A stretch of 64,000 nucleotides of DNA from DATADW01 sp963733905 (GCA_963733905.1 CAVTEU010000007.1:372001-436000); one strand, 5' to 3'; positions 27,582-38,532 are shown, numbered from the stretch's first letter. The notes: a model not told the origin generated them from the letters alone. Numbers and translations are program-made.

Positions 27582-28331
27582 TCACAGATCTCCCCGCGCC
27601 AACCGATCCGCCAGCTCGGCCAGGTCAGTCATCACCAGGTCGGCCAGCGGATGAGCTTCGCCCGACACGCCGCTGAGCACCTGGACCGAACGCCATCCCG
27701 CTTCCCTCGCCATGGCCAGATCGGTTTCGGGTCGGTCCCCCACCATCCACACCGGGCCGGGGCGGAGGCGCTCGATGACCAGTTCGACCATGGCCCTGTG
27801 CGGCTTGCCGGCGACAGCGGCGTCGATACCGCTCGCACGTTCCACCGCAGCCACCATCGCACCGGCACCCGGCCACTGCCCCTCAGATGTCGGGTAGGTG
27901 GCGTCGTCGTTCGAGGCGACGAGCGCCGCACCGGCCCGCACCGCCAGCACCGCATCGCGCAGCCGCTCGTAGGTGAGGGCGCGGTCGAGCCCGACCACCA
28001 CCACCCGTGCCATCTTCCAATCCTCGGTGATCTCGACCCTGCGCTCGGTCAACCCCTCGACGATGCCGTCCCCGCCCAACACATAGGCGGGACCGTGGCC
28101 GGCGATGAGCGCCGCCGCCCTTCCCGAGTGGAGGACCTGGTCGCGGTTCGCCGGGTAGCCGGCGATACGGTGGATGCGTTCGGCGATGTCCGTCGCCGCC
28201 CGAGACGAGTTGTTGGTCACGAAGAGGACGTTCCACCCCGCCTCGTCGAAGCTGCGCAACGCCTCACCCGCCCCGGGCACCGGTTGCTCGCCGAGAAGGA
28301 CCACCCCATCGATGTCGGCGACCAGGTTCAC
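27582..28331 (-). CDS. HAD-IIA family hydrolase (phosphatase)
   Basis: 249 residues, intact. Motif I VADIDGVVLLGE (nucleophile and acid/base Asp), motif II FVTNNSS, and C-terminal AGKPHRAMVELVIER with WMVGDRPETDLAMAREAGW (motifs III/IV). This is the NagD/glycerol-3-phosphate phosphatase group; M. tuberculosis Rv1692, in the same position before tlyA, is a glycerol-3-phosphate phosphatase. GTG at 28331 overlaps the M20 peptidase stop (GTGA). Here 4 kb of opposite-strand genes separate it from tlyA. Confidence 0.88.
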   Translation of the reverse strand: MNLVADIDGVVLLGEQPVPGAGEALRSFDEAGWNVLFVTNNSSRAATDIAERIHRIAGYPANRDQVLHSGRAAALIAGHGPAYVLGGDGIVEGLTERRVEITEDWKMARVVVVGLDRALTYERLRDAVLAVRAGAALVASNDDATYPTSEGQWPGAGAMVAAVERASGIDAAVAGKPHRAMVELVIERLRPGPVWMVGDRPETDLAMAREAGWRSVQVLSGVSGEAHPLADLVMTDLAELADRLARGDL

Positions 28332-29685
28332 CCCGAGGAGCGCCTTCCCCACCCGTCGAGCACCCGGCCCAACAGGTCGGCGGTGCGGCCGAGCGAGTCG
28401 ACGCTGACCCGCTCGTTGTTTCCGTGGAACATGTCGAGGAACTCGGAGAACGACACCCGGTCGTCGAACAACCCAACCCCGTAGCAAGTCGTCCCGCGGT
28501 CGCGGAAGAACCGGGCATCGGTGGTGGCGGGAGTGAGGGCGGGCACCACGCGCCGTGAACCCGTCAGATCGCCTATCGCCTCGACGATCGCCTCCCACAG
28601 CAGACCGCGCGTCGGGCTCGAGTTGGCGATGTGGTCCATCACCGGGCGCAATTCGATTCGGTCGGAGTCGGCGCCCATCGCCTTTCGAAGGTGGTCGTCG
28701 ACGGTGTCGGCGTCCTGACCGGGGAGCACCCTGGCATCGACCTCGCCCACCACGTGGTCGGGGATGAGGTTCGCCTTGCCGCCCGTGCCGAAGACATTTG
28801 GGCTCACCGTGAGATGGGTGCAGGCGTGGACGTAGCGGGCCATCCCGATCGACTCGGCCTCGAGCGCTTCGATGGCGGCATCGACCCGCTCGGGATCGAG
28901 CAGGGCATCGCTCTCTCCTTCGGGCAATTCCAGCGCCTCGACGAAAGCGCGCCATTCGTCGCTGATCGCCACTGGCATCTCGGCAGCGGCGATCCCCGCC
29001 ATGGCTCGGGCGAGAGGGATCAGGGCGTTGTCCTGGCCGTATGGCACGCTGCCATGACCCGGCGTCCCTCGGCTTATGAGCTTCCGCCAGTGCGGGCCCT
29101 TTTCCCCCACGTTCACCGGGTAGGCGACCCCTCCCGGCGTCTGCAGGACCGGGTATGCGATCTCGGTGAGCAGAGCTTCGCAACCGACCAGGTCCCACCG
29201 CTCCCTCACCAGAGGGTCGGCGCCGAGCCCGCCACCGTTCTCCTCGTCGGCCACCGCCAGGAAGAGGAGGTCCCCCGGCAGCGGGTCCAACTCACCGCTG
29301 CGGTAGCCGCCGAACACTGCGGCCATGGCGGCGGTCAGATTGAGCATGTCCACTGCACCCCGGCCCCAGACGAACCCGTCCTCGATCACGCCTTCGAAGG
29401 GGTCCACCGACCATCCATCGGGGTTGGCGGGAACCACATCCAGATGACCCATCAGGGCCAGGCGCGGCGCCCCGGGCACGGTCCCCGGTACCCGCCAAAC
29501 TGCGCTCTGCCTCCCCGGCGCCGGTTCCACGACTTCGTCGGGCTCACCGATGAGCCGCAGCCAGCGTTGCCACCGATCTTGCTTCGTGACCCGATTCGGG
29601 CGTCCCGTCGTTGACGCACGAGTTGCGGATGAGCGCAACCAACAACTCCGCCACTTGATCGGCCGACGGGCGTCTGAGCGGTCAC
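28328..29685 (-). CDS. M20 family metallopeptidase
   Basis: Zn-dependent amino/dipeptidase or deacylase. VAELLVALIRNSCVNDGTPES opens the catalytic domain; metal ligands appear in LALMGHLDVVP (His), VWGRGAVDML (Asp), VADEENGGG (Glu-Glu) and a C-terminal MFHGNNERV (His). Two +1 breaks (about 29656-29680 and 29558); 1358 bases (3n+2) agrees. GTG at 29685 overlaps the NUDIX stop (GTGA), which supports both the start and the inferred breaks. About 451 residues. Substrate unknown. Confidence 0.86.
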
Positions 29686-30180
29686 GGCCAGACCTCTATC
29701 TGTCCGTCTTCCTTCTGGCTGCCGTCTGCCGTCCGCCGTCCGCCGTCTTTCTTGTGGCCGCCGTCTACTCCTGAGCAACTCCACCAGGTCCACCATCGTC
29801 GGAGTGACCGGACGGTCGAGGACCTCGTCCAACGGGACCCACTCGACCGCCACCGCGTCATCCCCGGCGGTGGCGTCGCCACCCACGATTCGGGCGGCAA
29901 AGTCGACCAGGGTGTAGTGCCACGCGGGCGGGTCTCCGGGTCCGAGGCTATCGCCCACCCAGACGACCTCGCCGGGCTCGATCTCGAGTCCTGTTTCCTC
30001 CCTGACCTCGCGGATCACCGCCTGGCGCTGTGTCTCGCCGAATCGCACCTTGCCACCAGGAACAGCCCACAGACCCACGCCAGGGCCACGCCCCCGCTGG
30101 ACCAGGAGCAGAGCGCCCCGCTCGACGATCACCGCCCCCACACCCGGGATCGGTCCGGCGGTGACGCTTCTGGCATCCAT
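29682..30180 (-). CDS. NUDIX hydrolase (MutT-like)
   Basis: GAVIVERGALLLVQRGRGPG leads to the NUDIX box GKVRFGETQRQAVIREVREETG, complete with the REVREE glutamates. One +1 break near 29770 after TMVDLVELLR; 499 bases (3n+1) agrees. The repaired C-terminus runs through a 7-bp DNA repeat and ends GQIEVWP, overlapping M20 by GTGA. About 165 residues. Could sanitise oxidised nucleotides or hydrolyse sugar nucleotides. Confidence 0.85.
29714..29755 (-). repeat. 7-bp tandem array, GG[AC][AG]GAC type
   Basis: On the minus strand GAAAGAC GGCGGAC GGCGGAC GGCAGCC follow in 7-base phase, flanked by AGAAGGAAGAC. The array lies in the 3' end of the NUDIX gene and encodes a basic/acidic tail. The same unit occurs at 37428, 43295, 51440 and 62397. 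Confidence 0.65.
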
Positions 30181-30187
30181 CGGCCGG

Positions 30188-30996
30188 TCAGGGTAGCCCT
30201 GGGTGCCGAGCGTCCTCCGAGCGGCGAAGCGCTTGGGGTCGGTCCACCGAGCAGCCTCCGGGCGAGCCGCTCTATACCCCACAGGGTGACGAGCCACATA
30301 GCCTCGAGGACCACGGCGAGACCCATCTTGGAACGACCGTGGCGCCGGTCGCGGAAGGCGATCGGTATCTCTCGCACGACCAATCCCCGCTCCACCGCCC
30401 GCCAGGCCATCTCGACCTGGAACGCATACCCTGCGGCCCGGCAGGTGGATGGGTCGAGAAGCGTCAGCGCCCCGGAGCGGAAAGCGCGGTATCCACTGGT
30501 GGCGTCGGCGATGGGAAGCCCCAGCGCCCACCGGGCGAATCCGTTTCCCCCTTTGGACAGAAGCCGCCGCGGGAGCGGCCATTCCGGCGTTGACCCACCC
30601 GGGACGTAGCGGGACCCGATGACCACATCGGCTCCCGATTCCAACTCCGCCAGCAACCGCGGTAGGTCGGCCGGGTCGTGCGACAGGTCGGCATCCATCT
30701 CCACCACCACCGTGGCACCGTCGCCGAGGGCACGTGCGGAAACCGTCGCCGTAGGCGCGCCCCAGGCCTTCCTTTCCTCTTCTGTGGAGCACCGACATGT
30801 GCGGCCGGGTGCGGGCAAGATCGTCGGCCACTTGCCCGGTCCCATCGGGCGAGGCGTCGTCCACGATCAGGATCCGAACCCCGAATGCGTCGAGCGCCTC
30901 CGCCAGCAAGGGAAGGTTCTCGCGCTCGTCGTACGTGGGGACCACAACGGTGACGGAGGAACTGCCGAGTCCGGTTCCCTCCTCGGGCCTCACCAC
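30188..30996 (-). CDS. Family-2 glycosyltransferase, polyprenol-phosphate mannosyltransferase type
   Basis: Transfers a sugar, probably mannose from GDP-mannose, to polyprenyl phosphate. SVTVVVPTYDERENLPLL, ILIVDDASPDGTG and the DxD region VVVEMDADLSHDPADLP are typical of DPM1/Ppm1, as are DVVIGSRYVPGG, DATSGYRAFR and EIPIAFRDRRHGRSKM. One clear +1 break near 30760; a second near 30230 is inferred because the stop at 30188 then falls just before the NUDIX start. Without it the frame runs to 30129. No C-terminal membrane domain. About 268 residues. Confidence 0.85.
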
Positions 30997-31039
30997 CGTG
31001 CGGCTCCGCCCCTACTGTCGATCCCGGCCGCCGTGGATG

Positions 31040-31480
31040 TCAGGCGCAATCGACGCAGAGGATCTTCTTCCGGTCGGCCAACTGGCTGGCTCTCTTCACC
31101 AGGAAGCAGGACCGGCAGACGAACTCGTCACCGCGCACCGCCTGCGCCTCGACGTTCATGGTCAGCTCCTCACGGCGGATGGCGCGCAGTTCGGCGACCT
31201 CGTCGACCAACAGCGTATCGGAGGCCTCTTCGTCGAGGAGCTCGAGCTCTTCGGCCTCGAGTTCGTCGAGAGCCTCGGTCTCGTCGTCCTCCTCGTCGTC
31301 CGACTCCTCCTCGTACTCGTCGTCCTCGGCGTCTTCCGCCTCGTCGACGTCTTCAATCTCCTCGTCCTCGAGCGCCTCCTCCTCTACTTCCTCGAGTTCG
31401 ACTTCCACATCGTCGGGCACGTCGAGCTCTTCGGGCTCCTCGAGTTCGATCTCCTCTTCCGACATGTTCTGTGTTGACAC
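31040..31480 (-). CDS. DUF4193 domain protein with long acidic N-terminus
   Basis: 146 residues, intact. The C-terminal 55 residues (ELRAIRREELTMNVEAQAV, DEFVCRSCFLVKRASQLA, ILCVDCA) are the DUF4193 domain with a CxxC...CxxC zinc site. Residues about 7-85 are almost entirely Glu/Asp, longer than I recall for the family. GTG at 31480 is preceded by AGGGGG at the right distance; ATG at 31465 is the alternative. DUF4193 is largely actinobacterial; function unknown. The 190 bases upstream hold nothing I recognise. Confidence 0.85.
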   Translation of the reverse strand: MSTQNMSEEEIELEEPEELDVPDDVEVELEEVEEEALEDEEIEDVDEAEDAEDDEYEEESDDEEDDETEALDELEAEELELLDEEASDTLLVDEVAELRAIRREELTMNVEAQAVRGDEFVCRSCFLVKRASQLADRKKILCVDCA

Positions 31481-31670
31481 CTTTGCCCCCTGAGAGCGAC
31501 CAGCTCATCCAATTGCGCCCCCCGGCGCGGCGGGAGTGTAGGCAACGGCGCAGGAACAAAACGGGTCGCCGTAGCAGCATGGGAACACACGCCATCGGCC
31601 GCGCATTCCCGGCGCTCATCAACGCCAGGCGCGGCCGGCTCGACCCACGCCATCTGCCGACGTCAACGGC

Positions 31671-32552
31671 TCAGATCAGGAACCGGATCGCACCCGGGAG
31701 GACTCTCCCTTCGACCGGGGTGTTGCCCAGGTGGTCGCCGTCCGCCTCGACCGGCCAGGGGACGTCGGTCTCGAGGCGGAACCAGGGTGCACTCCACCGT
31801 CGCACCGAGCGATCGCCGAGATGGACCCCGCGGACGATGCGCGGGACCAGGCGCACCGCATCGCGAATCCGGGCGTCGATCACCTGGACGTCGACCTCAC
31901 CGTCGACCAGCATCGCCTTGGGTGCGATGTTCCACCCGCCGGCGAAGAACTGGCCGTTGGCGAAGATCACCGCGGCAGCTGGACCCTCATAGCTGCGGCG
32001 ACCCGCCTCCACCTTCACATCGATGCGGCGCAACCCGGGGACGCGACTGGCGAATGCCAGCGCATAGCGGGCACCACCCATCGAGCGGCTGAGCCGGGCA
32101 GCGGCGCGGGCCGCCGCGGCGCCGATCCCGCCCTGAACGACGTTCAAGGCTCGCCTGGTGCCAAATGATCCCTCGATGCTGAGAGCATCCACCGTGTAGG
32201 TATCACCGCGAGCCAGCCGTGAGGCGGCGGCTTCCAGCGATCGCGGTAGGGCGAAGGTGCGGATGAAATCGCCGCCCGAGCCGGTGGGGAGGACACCGAG
32301 AACAGGTGGCTCCGCCCACTCGTGGCGGAGAAGTGTGTCCACGGCCAACCCGAGCGTCCCGTCACCGCCGACAACGATGAATCCCTCATCACGCCGGGCC
32401 ACTCCTTCGTCGATCGCCGCGGCCATTGCCTCCCGGCCTGTCGGAGCGGAGACGACAACGCTCAGTCCGGCTGCCTTCAGCATCTTCTCGACGAACTCCG
32501 GGTCCACCGATCTCCGCCCTGAGGCTGGGTTGACCGCCACCGTCCAGGTCAC
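31671..32552 (-). CDS. Diacylglycerol kinase family lipid kinase
   Basis: 293 residues, intact. VNPASGRR, the nucleotide motif FIVVGGDGTLGLAVD, LGVLPTGSGGDFIRTF and EGPAAAVIFANGQFFAGGW are the usual DAGK_cat and C-terminal domain signatures. Phosphorylates diacylglycerol or a related lipid at the membrane. GTG at 32552 overlaps the helY stop (GTGA). Confidence 0.88.
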   Translation of the reverse strand: MTWTVAVNPASGRRSVDPEFVEKMLKAAGLSVVVSAPTGREAMAAAIDEGVARRDEGFIVVGGDGTLGLAVDTLLRHEWAEPPVLGVLPTGSGGDFIRTFALPRSLEAAASRLARGDTYTVDALSIEGSFGTRRALNVVQGGIGAAAARAAARLSRSMGGARYALAFASRVPGLRRIDVKVEAGRRSYEGPAAAVIFANGQFFAGGWNIAPKAMLVDGEVDVQVIDARIRDAVRLVPRIVRGVHLGDRSVRRWSAPWFRLETDVPWPVEADGDHLGNTPVEGRVLPGAIRFLI

Positions 32553-35167
32553 GCCAGCCCGCCAGCCGCCACCACCCCTCGGTCCATCGCCTCGAGCAGG
32601 GCGGTGGCGCTCTCCTCCATCTCGGGCCAGGCGTCGCGGATCTGTCGGGTCAGATCGAGGATCTGCCGGCATACCCGGACGAAGTCACCCGGTGATACCG
32701 AGACGTCCTCGAGGAAGTCCTCCAGATCGTGCTCCGACGCCCAGCGGTGGGCCAGCAAGGCGAATCCCGGCTCGGGACGACGAGTCTCGGGGAGCCGGTG
32801 GCGCCGCTCCGCCGCGGTGAGCTCGTCCCACAAGGTGAGGATGGTGTCGAACCTGCGGCTGGTTTCGTCGGTCGGCCACTTTGCCACCCTGATCGTCCAG
32901 GCGCGGCTCGAAGACGAAGGCCGACGCCAGCGCCGCGGTCTCGGCGAGCGAGAGCCCGGTGAAACCCCCTCGTCGCAACGTCTCGGTGAGCAACAGGTCG
33001 AGTTCGTTGTAGACGAACCGGAGCTGTTCTCCCTGGGGCGTCAGCTGCCACCCGTCGACATAACCCCAACCATCGAGGACGTCGAGGATCGACTCGAAGT
33101 CGCGGACCAGGTCCTCGCCGGTCCGAACCGATTCGGATCGCGCCCGGGCGAGGCGCTGTTCGACCCGGCGCAACCGGCGTGCCGCCCGGAGATGGTCGTT
33201 CAGGTCCGGACAACCGGCGACCGGGTTGGCCGCGGGACGAGTGGGACGGCTCGCTGGGCGCCGTCGGCTTCCGTCAGGGCGGAAGTTGCGGAGCAGTCGA
33301 ACCGCCCGCTGCTGGTAGCCCTTCTCCTTGGGCCGAAACGGGGTGGGGAGGGTGACGCTGCCGATTCGGCTCGTCCCTTCGACCAGGTCCTCCCACGTCC
33401 ACGATGTGACCTTGCCCGATGTGCCCAACAGCACGAGCCGGCCCTCGTCGCCCCTCCCGGACGATCGGCGGAAGAGAACCAGGTAGCGGCCGGCACGCCT
33501 CCCTCTCGGCACCTCGACCACGTCGCCACCGCGCAGCCTGTTGGCGAACATCGCCCGGTTCCGGTGCCTCGACTCTCCCCCGCTCGGCGTCGGCCTCGTC
33601 CAGATAGCTCCAGATGTCGCCCAGTTCGCACACTGCCTGGTCGCGCAACCGGACGATCTCGGACTCGAGGCCCTCGATCCCGGCAGCCACCGTCGATGCT
33701 CGGTTCTTCCGCTGGAACTGAGCGAAAGATGCGGCGAGCAGTTCCTCGGCTCGCCGCCGGGGGTAGTTCGAGACCAGGTTGGCCGCCATGTTGTAGGTGG
33801 GCCGAAAGCTCGACACCAACTCGTGGCTCCCCGCCGCGGCGATCTCGGCCACCTGGTCGAACCGGACGTACGGCGAGTGGAGCACGACGCCGTACCCGCG
33901 TAGGTCGATCCCTCGCCTCCCCGCCCTCCCGGTGAGTTGCGTGTAGTCCCCCGGCTGCAACAAGCTCATGGCCCTCCCCGGTGAACTTGGAGAGAGACTC
34001 GAGAACGACGGTCTTCGCGGGCATGTTGATCCCCAGCGCCAGCGTCTCGGTGGCGAACACCGCCCTGACCAGCCCCCGCGAGAACAGGTCCTCGACCGTC
34101 TCCTTGAAGGCGGGGACCAGACCGGCGTGGTGCGCCGCCACCCCGTGCTCGAGATGTGCCAGCCAGGGCGTCGTAACCGAGAACGCCGAGGTCGCGGTCA
34201 CCGAGGTGCGAGGTGCGGGCCGCAGCAACCGTCCGGATCTCCTCCCTCTCGTCCGGGGTGGTGAGCCTAACCCCATCGGCGACGATCTGACGCGCCGCCG
34301 ACTCGCACCCATCCCTGGAGAAGATGAAGTAGATGGCGGGGAGCATCCCCTCCTCGGCGAGGAGCTCGACCGTCTCGGTGCGGCGGGGTGTCCCGAACCG
34401 CCTGCGGTGACCTTGGGTGAGCAGCCGCTGAACCGCCGGGTTGGGCCGGCGCCGTCCGCCATCGCTCCCCCGAAAGGTCTCGTGCATGCGCACCGATGGC
34501 TGCGACCAGCGGTCCTTGACCATGTACAGGCTCTCCAGCGGCACCGGACGCGAGGTCTCCTCGACCAGCCGCGTCGGCCCGCGTCTCGTCTCCACCCAGG
34601 CGGCGAACTCGGCGGCGTTGGCGATGGTGGCGGACAAGCCCGACCAGTTGGATGTGGCGGGGGGCGTGGATGATGATCTCCTCCCACACCGGCCCCCGCG
34701 CCCGGTCCTGGAGGTAGTGGACCTCGTCGAGGATCACCACCCCGAGCCGATCGAGGTCCTCGGACCCGGCGTAGATCATGTTGCGTAGCACCTCGGTGGT
34801 CATGACCACGATCGGGCGCGCCGCCGTTGATCGAGTTGTCCCCGGTGAGCAGACCCACCAGGTCGTGCCCGTACTCGACGATGAAATCGCCGAACTTCTG
34901 GTTGGAGAGCGCCTTGATCGGCGTCGTGTAGAAGGCTCGCTCGCCCGACTCGAGGGCGAGATGCACCGCCGCCTCCGCCACCAGGGTCTTGCCCGACCCG
35001 GTCGGCGCGGTGACCACCACGGTGGCGCCTTCTTCCAACCCCTCACCCGCCTCCCGCTGGAAGCGATCGGGCTGATACGGCAGCGACCGCCAGAACTCGT
35101 CGAGCCGCGCCTGCCGCTCGCTGGCCACCGGGCTCAGCCGCCCGGGTCCGCGGCTGTCATATGTCAT
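32549..35167 (-). CDS. helY: Ski2/Mtr4-like DEAD-box RNA helicase HelY
   Basis: Large superfamily-2 helicase. In order: VVVTAPTGSGKTLVAEAAVH (Walker A), YTTPIKALSNQKFGDF, IVVMTTEVLRNMIYAGS, VVILDEVHYLQD (DEVH), SATIANAAEFAAWV, ATETLALGINMPAKTVV and QLTGRAGRRGID. A C-terminal helical region ends FLEDVSVSPGDFVRVCRQIL, typical of the DSHCT part. Six +1 breaks (about 34820, 34650, 34180, 33975, 33545 and 32890); 2619 bases (3n) agrees. ATG at 35167 overlaps tatC (ATGA). About 870 residues, normal. pafA-pafB-pafC-tat-helY is the mycobacterial order. Confidence 0.93.
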
Positions 35168-35916
35168 CGCCGGAGCAGGAGTCGGACCAGCCAGATGGTG
35201 GCCTCGTAGAAGATGTAGAGCGGGACCGCCAACAATGCCAAGCGTCAGGGGGTCGCCGGTCGGGGTCACCGCCGCCCCCAACACCACGATCACCAGCACC
35301 GCCCAGCGGCGGCCCCTGCCGAGTTGCTCGGACGACACCAGCCCGGTGGCGGCCCCGGCGAAGAGGAAGAGCGGGAACTCGAACGCCAACCCGAAAACGA
35401 GGAGGAACCTGGTGACGAACGACATGTATTCGCCGATCTGCAGCGTCGACTCGACGTCGGGGATGATCTGCAGCAGGAACCCGAGACCCCTGGGCAGGAC
35501 CCAGTAGGCGAACGCCGTCCCGACGGCGAACAGGAGGACGAAAGCCGCCACCAGCGGGATTGCCCAGCGGCGCTCCCGCGGGGTGAGCGCCGGGTTGATG
35601 AACGCCCACACCTGATAGAACAACACCGGGCTGGCGAGGACGATGCCCGCCGTAGATCGCCACTTTCATGGCGGTGCTGAACTGCTCGGTCGGCGAGAGC
35701 ACCACGAGCGGCGACCCGTCGGGGAAGGCGATCTCGTACGGCCGGCGGAGCAGATCGATGAGCTGGTTGCGGTAGAGGTAGGCGACGATCGCGCCCACCA
35801 GCACCACGGCGGCGCATTTCACGATCCGCCAGCGCAGCTCCTCAAGGTGTTCGAGGATGGGCAGCCGCTTCTCGTCGTGTCTGCCTCGGACCGCGGTCGT
35901 CGATGCTCTCAGCCAA
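35164..35916 (-). CDS. tatC: Sec-independent translocase subunit TatC
   Basis: Twin-arginine receptor and channel component. ILEHLEELRWRIVKCAAVVL is the diagnostic N-terminus; six membrane segments follow, including FYQVWAFINPALTPRERR, FLLVFGLAFEFPLFLF and the last LAVPLYIFYEATIWLV. Three +1 breaks (about 35890, 35650 and 35235); 753 bases (3n) agrees. The repaired stop makes an ATGA overlap with helY. The start is uncertain; TTG at 35916 (LAESIDDRG...) is the best fit. About 250 residues. Confidence 0.9.
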
Positions 35917-35937
35917 GGTGAGCGCTCAGTCGCCCGG

Positions 35938-36431
35938 TCACTGCTCACCCTCGGTCTCGCCACGCTCCTCCAGGGCGGCGAGATCGGCGTATGCATCATC
36001 CGGAGTCGGTCCGGATGCCGACACCGGTCCCACCCACCGCACCTTGGGGAGGATCGGAGTGGTTTCCACCTCATCGGCTGTCGGGCTCGCCCTCTGCCGG
36101 CTGTTGTGGCGTTGGCGACACCGCGCCGGGACCGGGGCCGGAGGGCGGCTTCATCCCACCGTCGATCGAGCGAAGCGACCGCTGTTACTTCGCCTCCGGC
36201 GCCGGTGATGCTCCGCTTGACGTCATCGACGGTGCGGCGCGCCTCTTCCATTGGCTCGCGCAGCCCGGCTACCTCGTCGTCGAGGCCCTGGCGCAGGTCG
36301 GTGGCCGCATCCCTGACCGAACGCGCCCATCCCCCGACCTTCCTCGCCAGTTCGGGGAGCCGCTGCGGCCCAAAGACCACGAGCGCAACAAGCAGGATGA
36401 TGATCAGTTCGGTGCCGCTCACGTCGAACAT
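35938..36431 (-). CDS. tatB: Twin-arginine translocase TatA/B family protein (TatB-like)
   Basis: MFDVSGTELIIILLVALVVF begins a single N-terminal membrane helix, followed by the FGPQRLPEL hinge and an amphipathic helix VGGWARSVRDAATDL, which fits TatB better than TatA. The tail is Pro/Glu rich. Two +1 breaks (about 36190 and 36080); 494 bases (3n+2) agrees, ending ...EERGETEGEQ. In mycobacteria the gene at this place is named tatA. About 164 residues. Confidence 0.85.
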
Positions 36432-36475
36432 CGGATCGGATGGTAGGACGATCCGCGTCCTCGAACGGCCCGCTG

Positions 36476-37411
36476 CTACCGCCGGTAGCGGTCCAGGATC
36501 GCGGTGCGGAGCTTCTCGGTGGCCGCCGCCACCTCGTCACCTTCGACCAATTCGGCGGCGCTTCCGAGCCGTACCAACAGCCTGGCGGCGACCATCGGGT
36601 CGGGGGCGGAGAACCGGACAACCGACCAGCCATCGGGCTCATCGGCCACGTTGTCGACCTCGTAGTACTCGGTCACCCACCTCGCCTGCGGGCCGAGCCT
36701 GATGGTGGCCACCACGTCGTCCTCGGCCGGGGTGTAGCGGACCTCGGGCGGCGGCAACTGCTCCGGAGCAGGGAAAACCTCATCGGTCAACTCCAGGTCC
36801 CGGATCCGGTCAACCCGGAACCGCCGCTCGGCGCCCGCCTCCCGACAGAAGCCGGTGAGGTACCAGTTCCCCATGGTGGCGAACAGGGTCCACGGCTCCA
36901 CCGTCCTCTTCGGTCGTCTCGCCCTTCCCGAGCGACGTGTAGGTGAGCCGCACGGCGCGCCGCTCCTTCACCGCCTGGCGGAGCGGAGCCAGCAACTCCG
37001 GTTCCGCCTCGACGTCCACCACCAGGACGTCCCCCCGTCGGGGAGGAGCGCCGCCTGGAGCTTGGCCACGGCCGACCCCAGAGCATCAGGCGCCTGGCCC
37101 GTGCTCTCCACCGCAAGCCCGGCTGCCAGCAGACCGAGCGCCTCCATCGGGGTGAGCCGGAGCGGACGGGAGAAGTAGTCGGCGGCGTCGATCACCACGT
37201 CGCCGTCCTCGATCGAGGCCCACATCAGGTCGCCCGGCCCATACCCGGGGAGGCCGCACACCAGAACGGTATTGAGGTCGGCCAGCAGCTCCCGCTCGTC
37301 GCGGTACCCGAAGCGGGCCACCACCTCCTCTGCCGCCGTCCCCGGGTTGGCGATGACCCAAGGCACCATCGAAAGCAGCCGCACCATCCGGGTAGCGGTC
37401 TTGGAGGTCAT
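36476..37411 (-). CDS. pafC: WYL-domain transcriptional regulator PafC
   Basis: Partner of PafB in the RecA/LexA-independent DNA-damage response of mycobacteria. N-terminal winged helix (MVRLLSMVPWVIANPGTAAE) and central WYL domain (VRLTYTSLGKGETTEE, TMGNWYLTGFCREAGAERRF, RVDRIRDLELTDE), then a WCX C-terminal domain (VVRFSAPDPMVAARLLVRLG). Extra bases near 37035 (a run of six Cs on the plus strand, two too many) and about 36905; 936 bases (3n) agrees with three. About 311 residues. Confidence 0.88.
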
Positions 37412-37427
37412 GAGCCGTTCCGTGACG

Positions 37428-37510
37428 GCGGAAGGCGGACGCTGCGGCACGGCGGAGGGGCGGCCGAGCCCCACGTGCGACGGCGGCCGGCGGACGGCGG
37501 GCGGCGAGCC
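37428..37510 (+). repeat. 7-bp tandem arrays, GGCGGAC type
   Basis: GGCGGAA and GGCGGAC at 37428-37441, then GGCGGCC GGCGGAC GGCGGGC GGCGAGC at 37483-37510, each in 7-base phase. They fill the pafB-pafC spacer ahead of the palindromic element at 37530. Confidence 0.55.
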
Positions 37511-37529
37511 AGACCAACTGTCCCCGTCA

Positions 37530-37585
37530 CCCCCGCCGGGGGGAAGGGCTCCCGCTGCGCCAGCAGCGGGTAGGAGGGCAGCGAA
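37530..37585 (+). repeat. Palindromic interspersed element, copy 1
   Basis: Two hairpins in tandem: CCCCC-GCC-GGGGG (37530-37542) and CCCGCTGC-GCCA-GCAGCGGG (37551-37570), then TAGGAGGGCAG. A near copy with the same order lies at 51481-51528. In both the element follows GG[AC][AG]GAC heptamers on the plus strand. No known family recognised. Confidence 0.7.
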
Positions 37586-37597
37586 CCTGGCGCACTG

Positions 37598-38523
37598 TCA
37601 CGACCCGCCCTCGACCAGCGCGACGAGGCGATCCCTGAGCGCAGGTGGGGAGACGATCTCGGCCGAAGCGCCGAAGGTGATCAGCCAGCCGACCAGGGAG
37701 TCCCGGTTGGCGACCTCGAGGGTCGCCTCCAGCGAACCGTCGTCGAGCCGGCGCACCACTCCACCGGGAAGTTGGCGTTCCGCCCACCAGGCGACGTCGG
37801 GGTCGAAGCGGACGACTGCGGTCTCGGGATCATCGGTCCCCGCCTCCCAGGGCAACTCGGGGAGGGCGGACTTTGCGTCGAAATCCGGCTTGGGCCGCTT
37901 CGAAGGCGTGCTCCTTGTCACCCGCCCTGTACCCACTCCCGCGGTCTACCCGGTAGGCGCGTTCCTGGCCCCTCTCCACCGCCATCAGATACCAGTGCCC
38001 GCGCCGATGGATCAAGCGCGAGAGGCTGGACCGACCGGGAACGGCCGCGGTACTCGAACTCCAGGATGCGGCGGTCGGCAATGGCGCGGAACGCCACCGC
38101 CAGGTCGTCCACGCCCACCCCGAGATCGGCAGCCAGCGGCTCGCCGGCTCCGGTCACCGGGGCCCCGCCCAGCTTGAGCAGCGCCTCGGGGCCGGCGGCC
38201 CGTCCACCCAGCCTCACCACCTGAGCCGCCAGCCACAGCGCCGCCCGCTCTTCGTCGGTGAATCCAGGGTCCTCCAACTCGTATTCCTCTGCGGGTACCA
38301 CGTAGCCGTGCTCGACTTCCCAGGCATCGGTGGGTCGCAACTCGAGGGGCACGCCCATCGCGCGGAGCAGTTCCTTGTCCCGCTCGAACATCCGGCGGAA
38401 GGCCTCGTCGGCATCGCGGTCGTACCCGGCCACGGTGCGACGAATCTCGTCCATCGTCACCGGCCTGCCCACCGTGAGCAGAAAGGCCAACAGGTTCAGA
38501 AGCCGCTCGACGACTTTGTTCAT
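37598..38523 (-). CDS. pafB: WYL-domain transcriptional regulator PafB
   Basis: Activator acting with PafC on DNA-repair genes in mycobacteria. N-terminal HTH (MNKVVERLLNLLAFLLTVGR, VTMDEIRRTVAGY), the helical region FTDEERAALWLAAQVVRLGG, the WYL core (RAIADRRILEFEYRGRSR, LIHRRGHWYLMAVERG) and C-terminal WCX. Two +1 breaks (about 38020 and 37915); 926 bases (3n+2) agrees. Separated from pafC by a 186-base repeat-filled spacer and from pafA by a heptamer array and hairpin. About 308 residues. Confidence 0.88.
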
Positions 38524-38532
38524 GGCGTAGGT

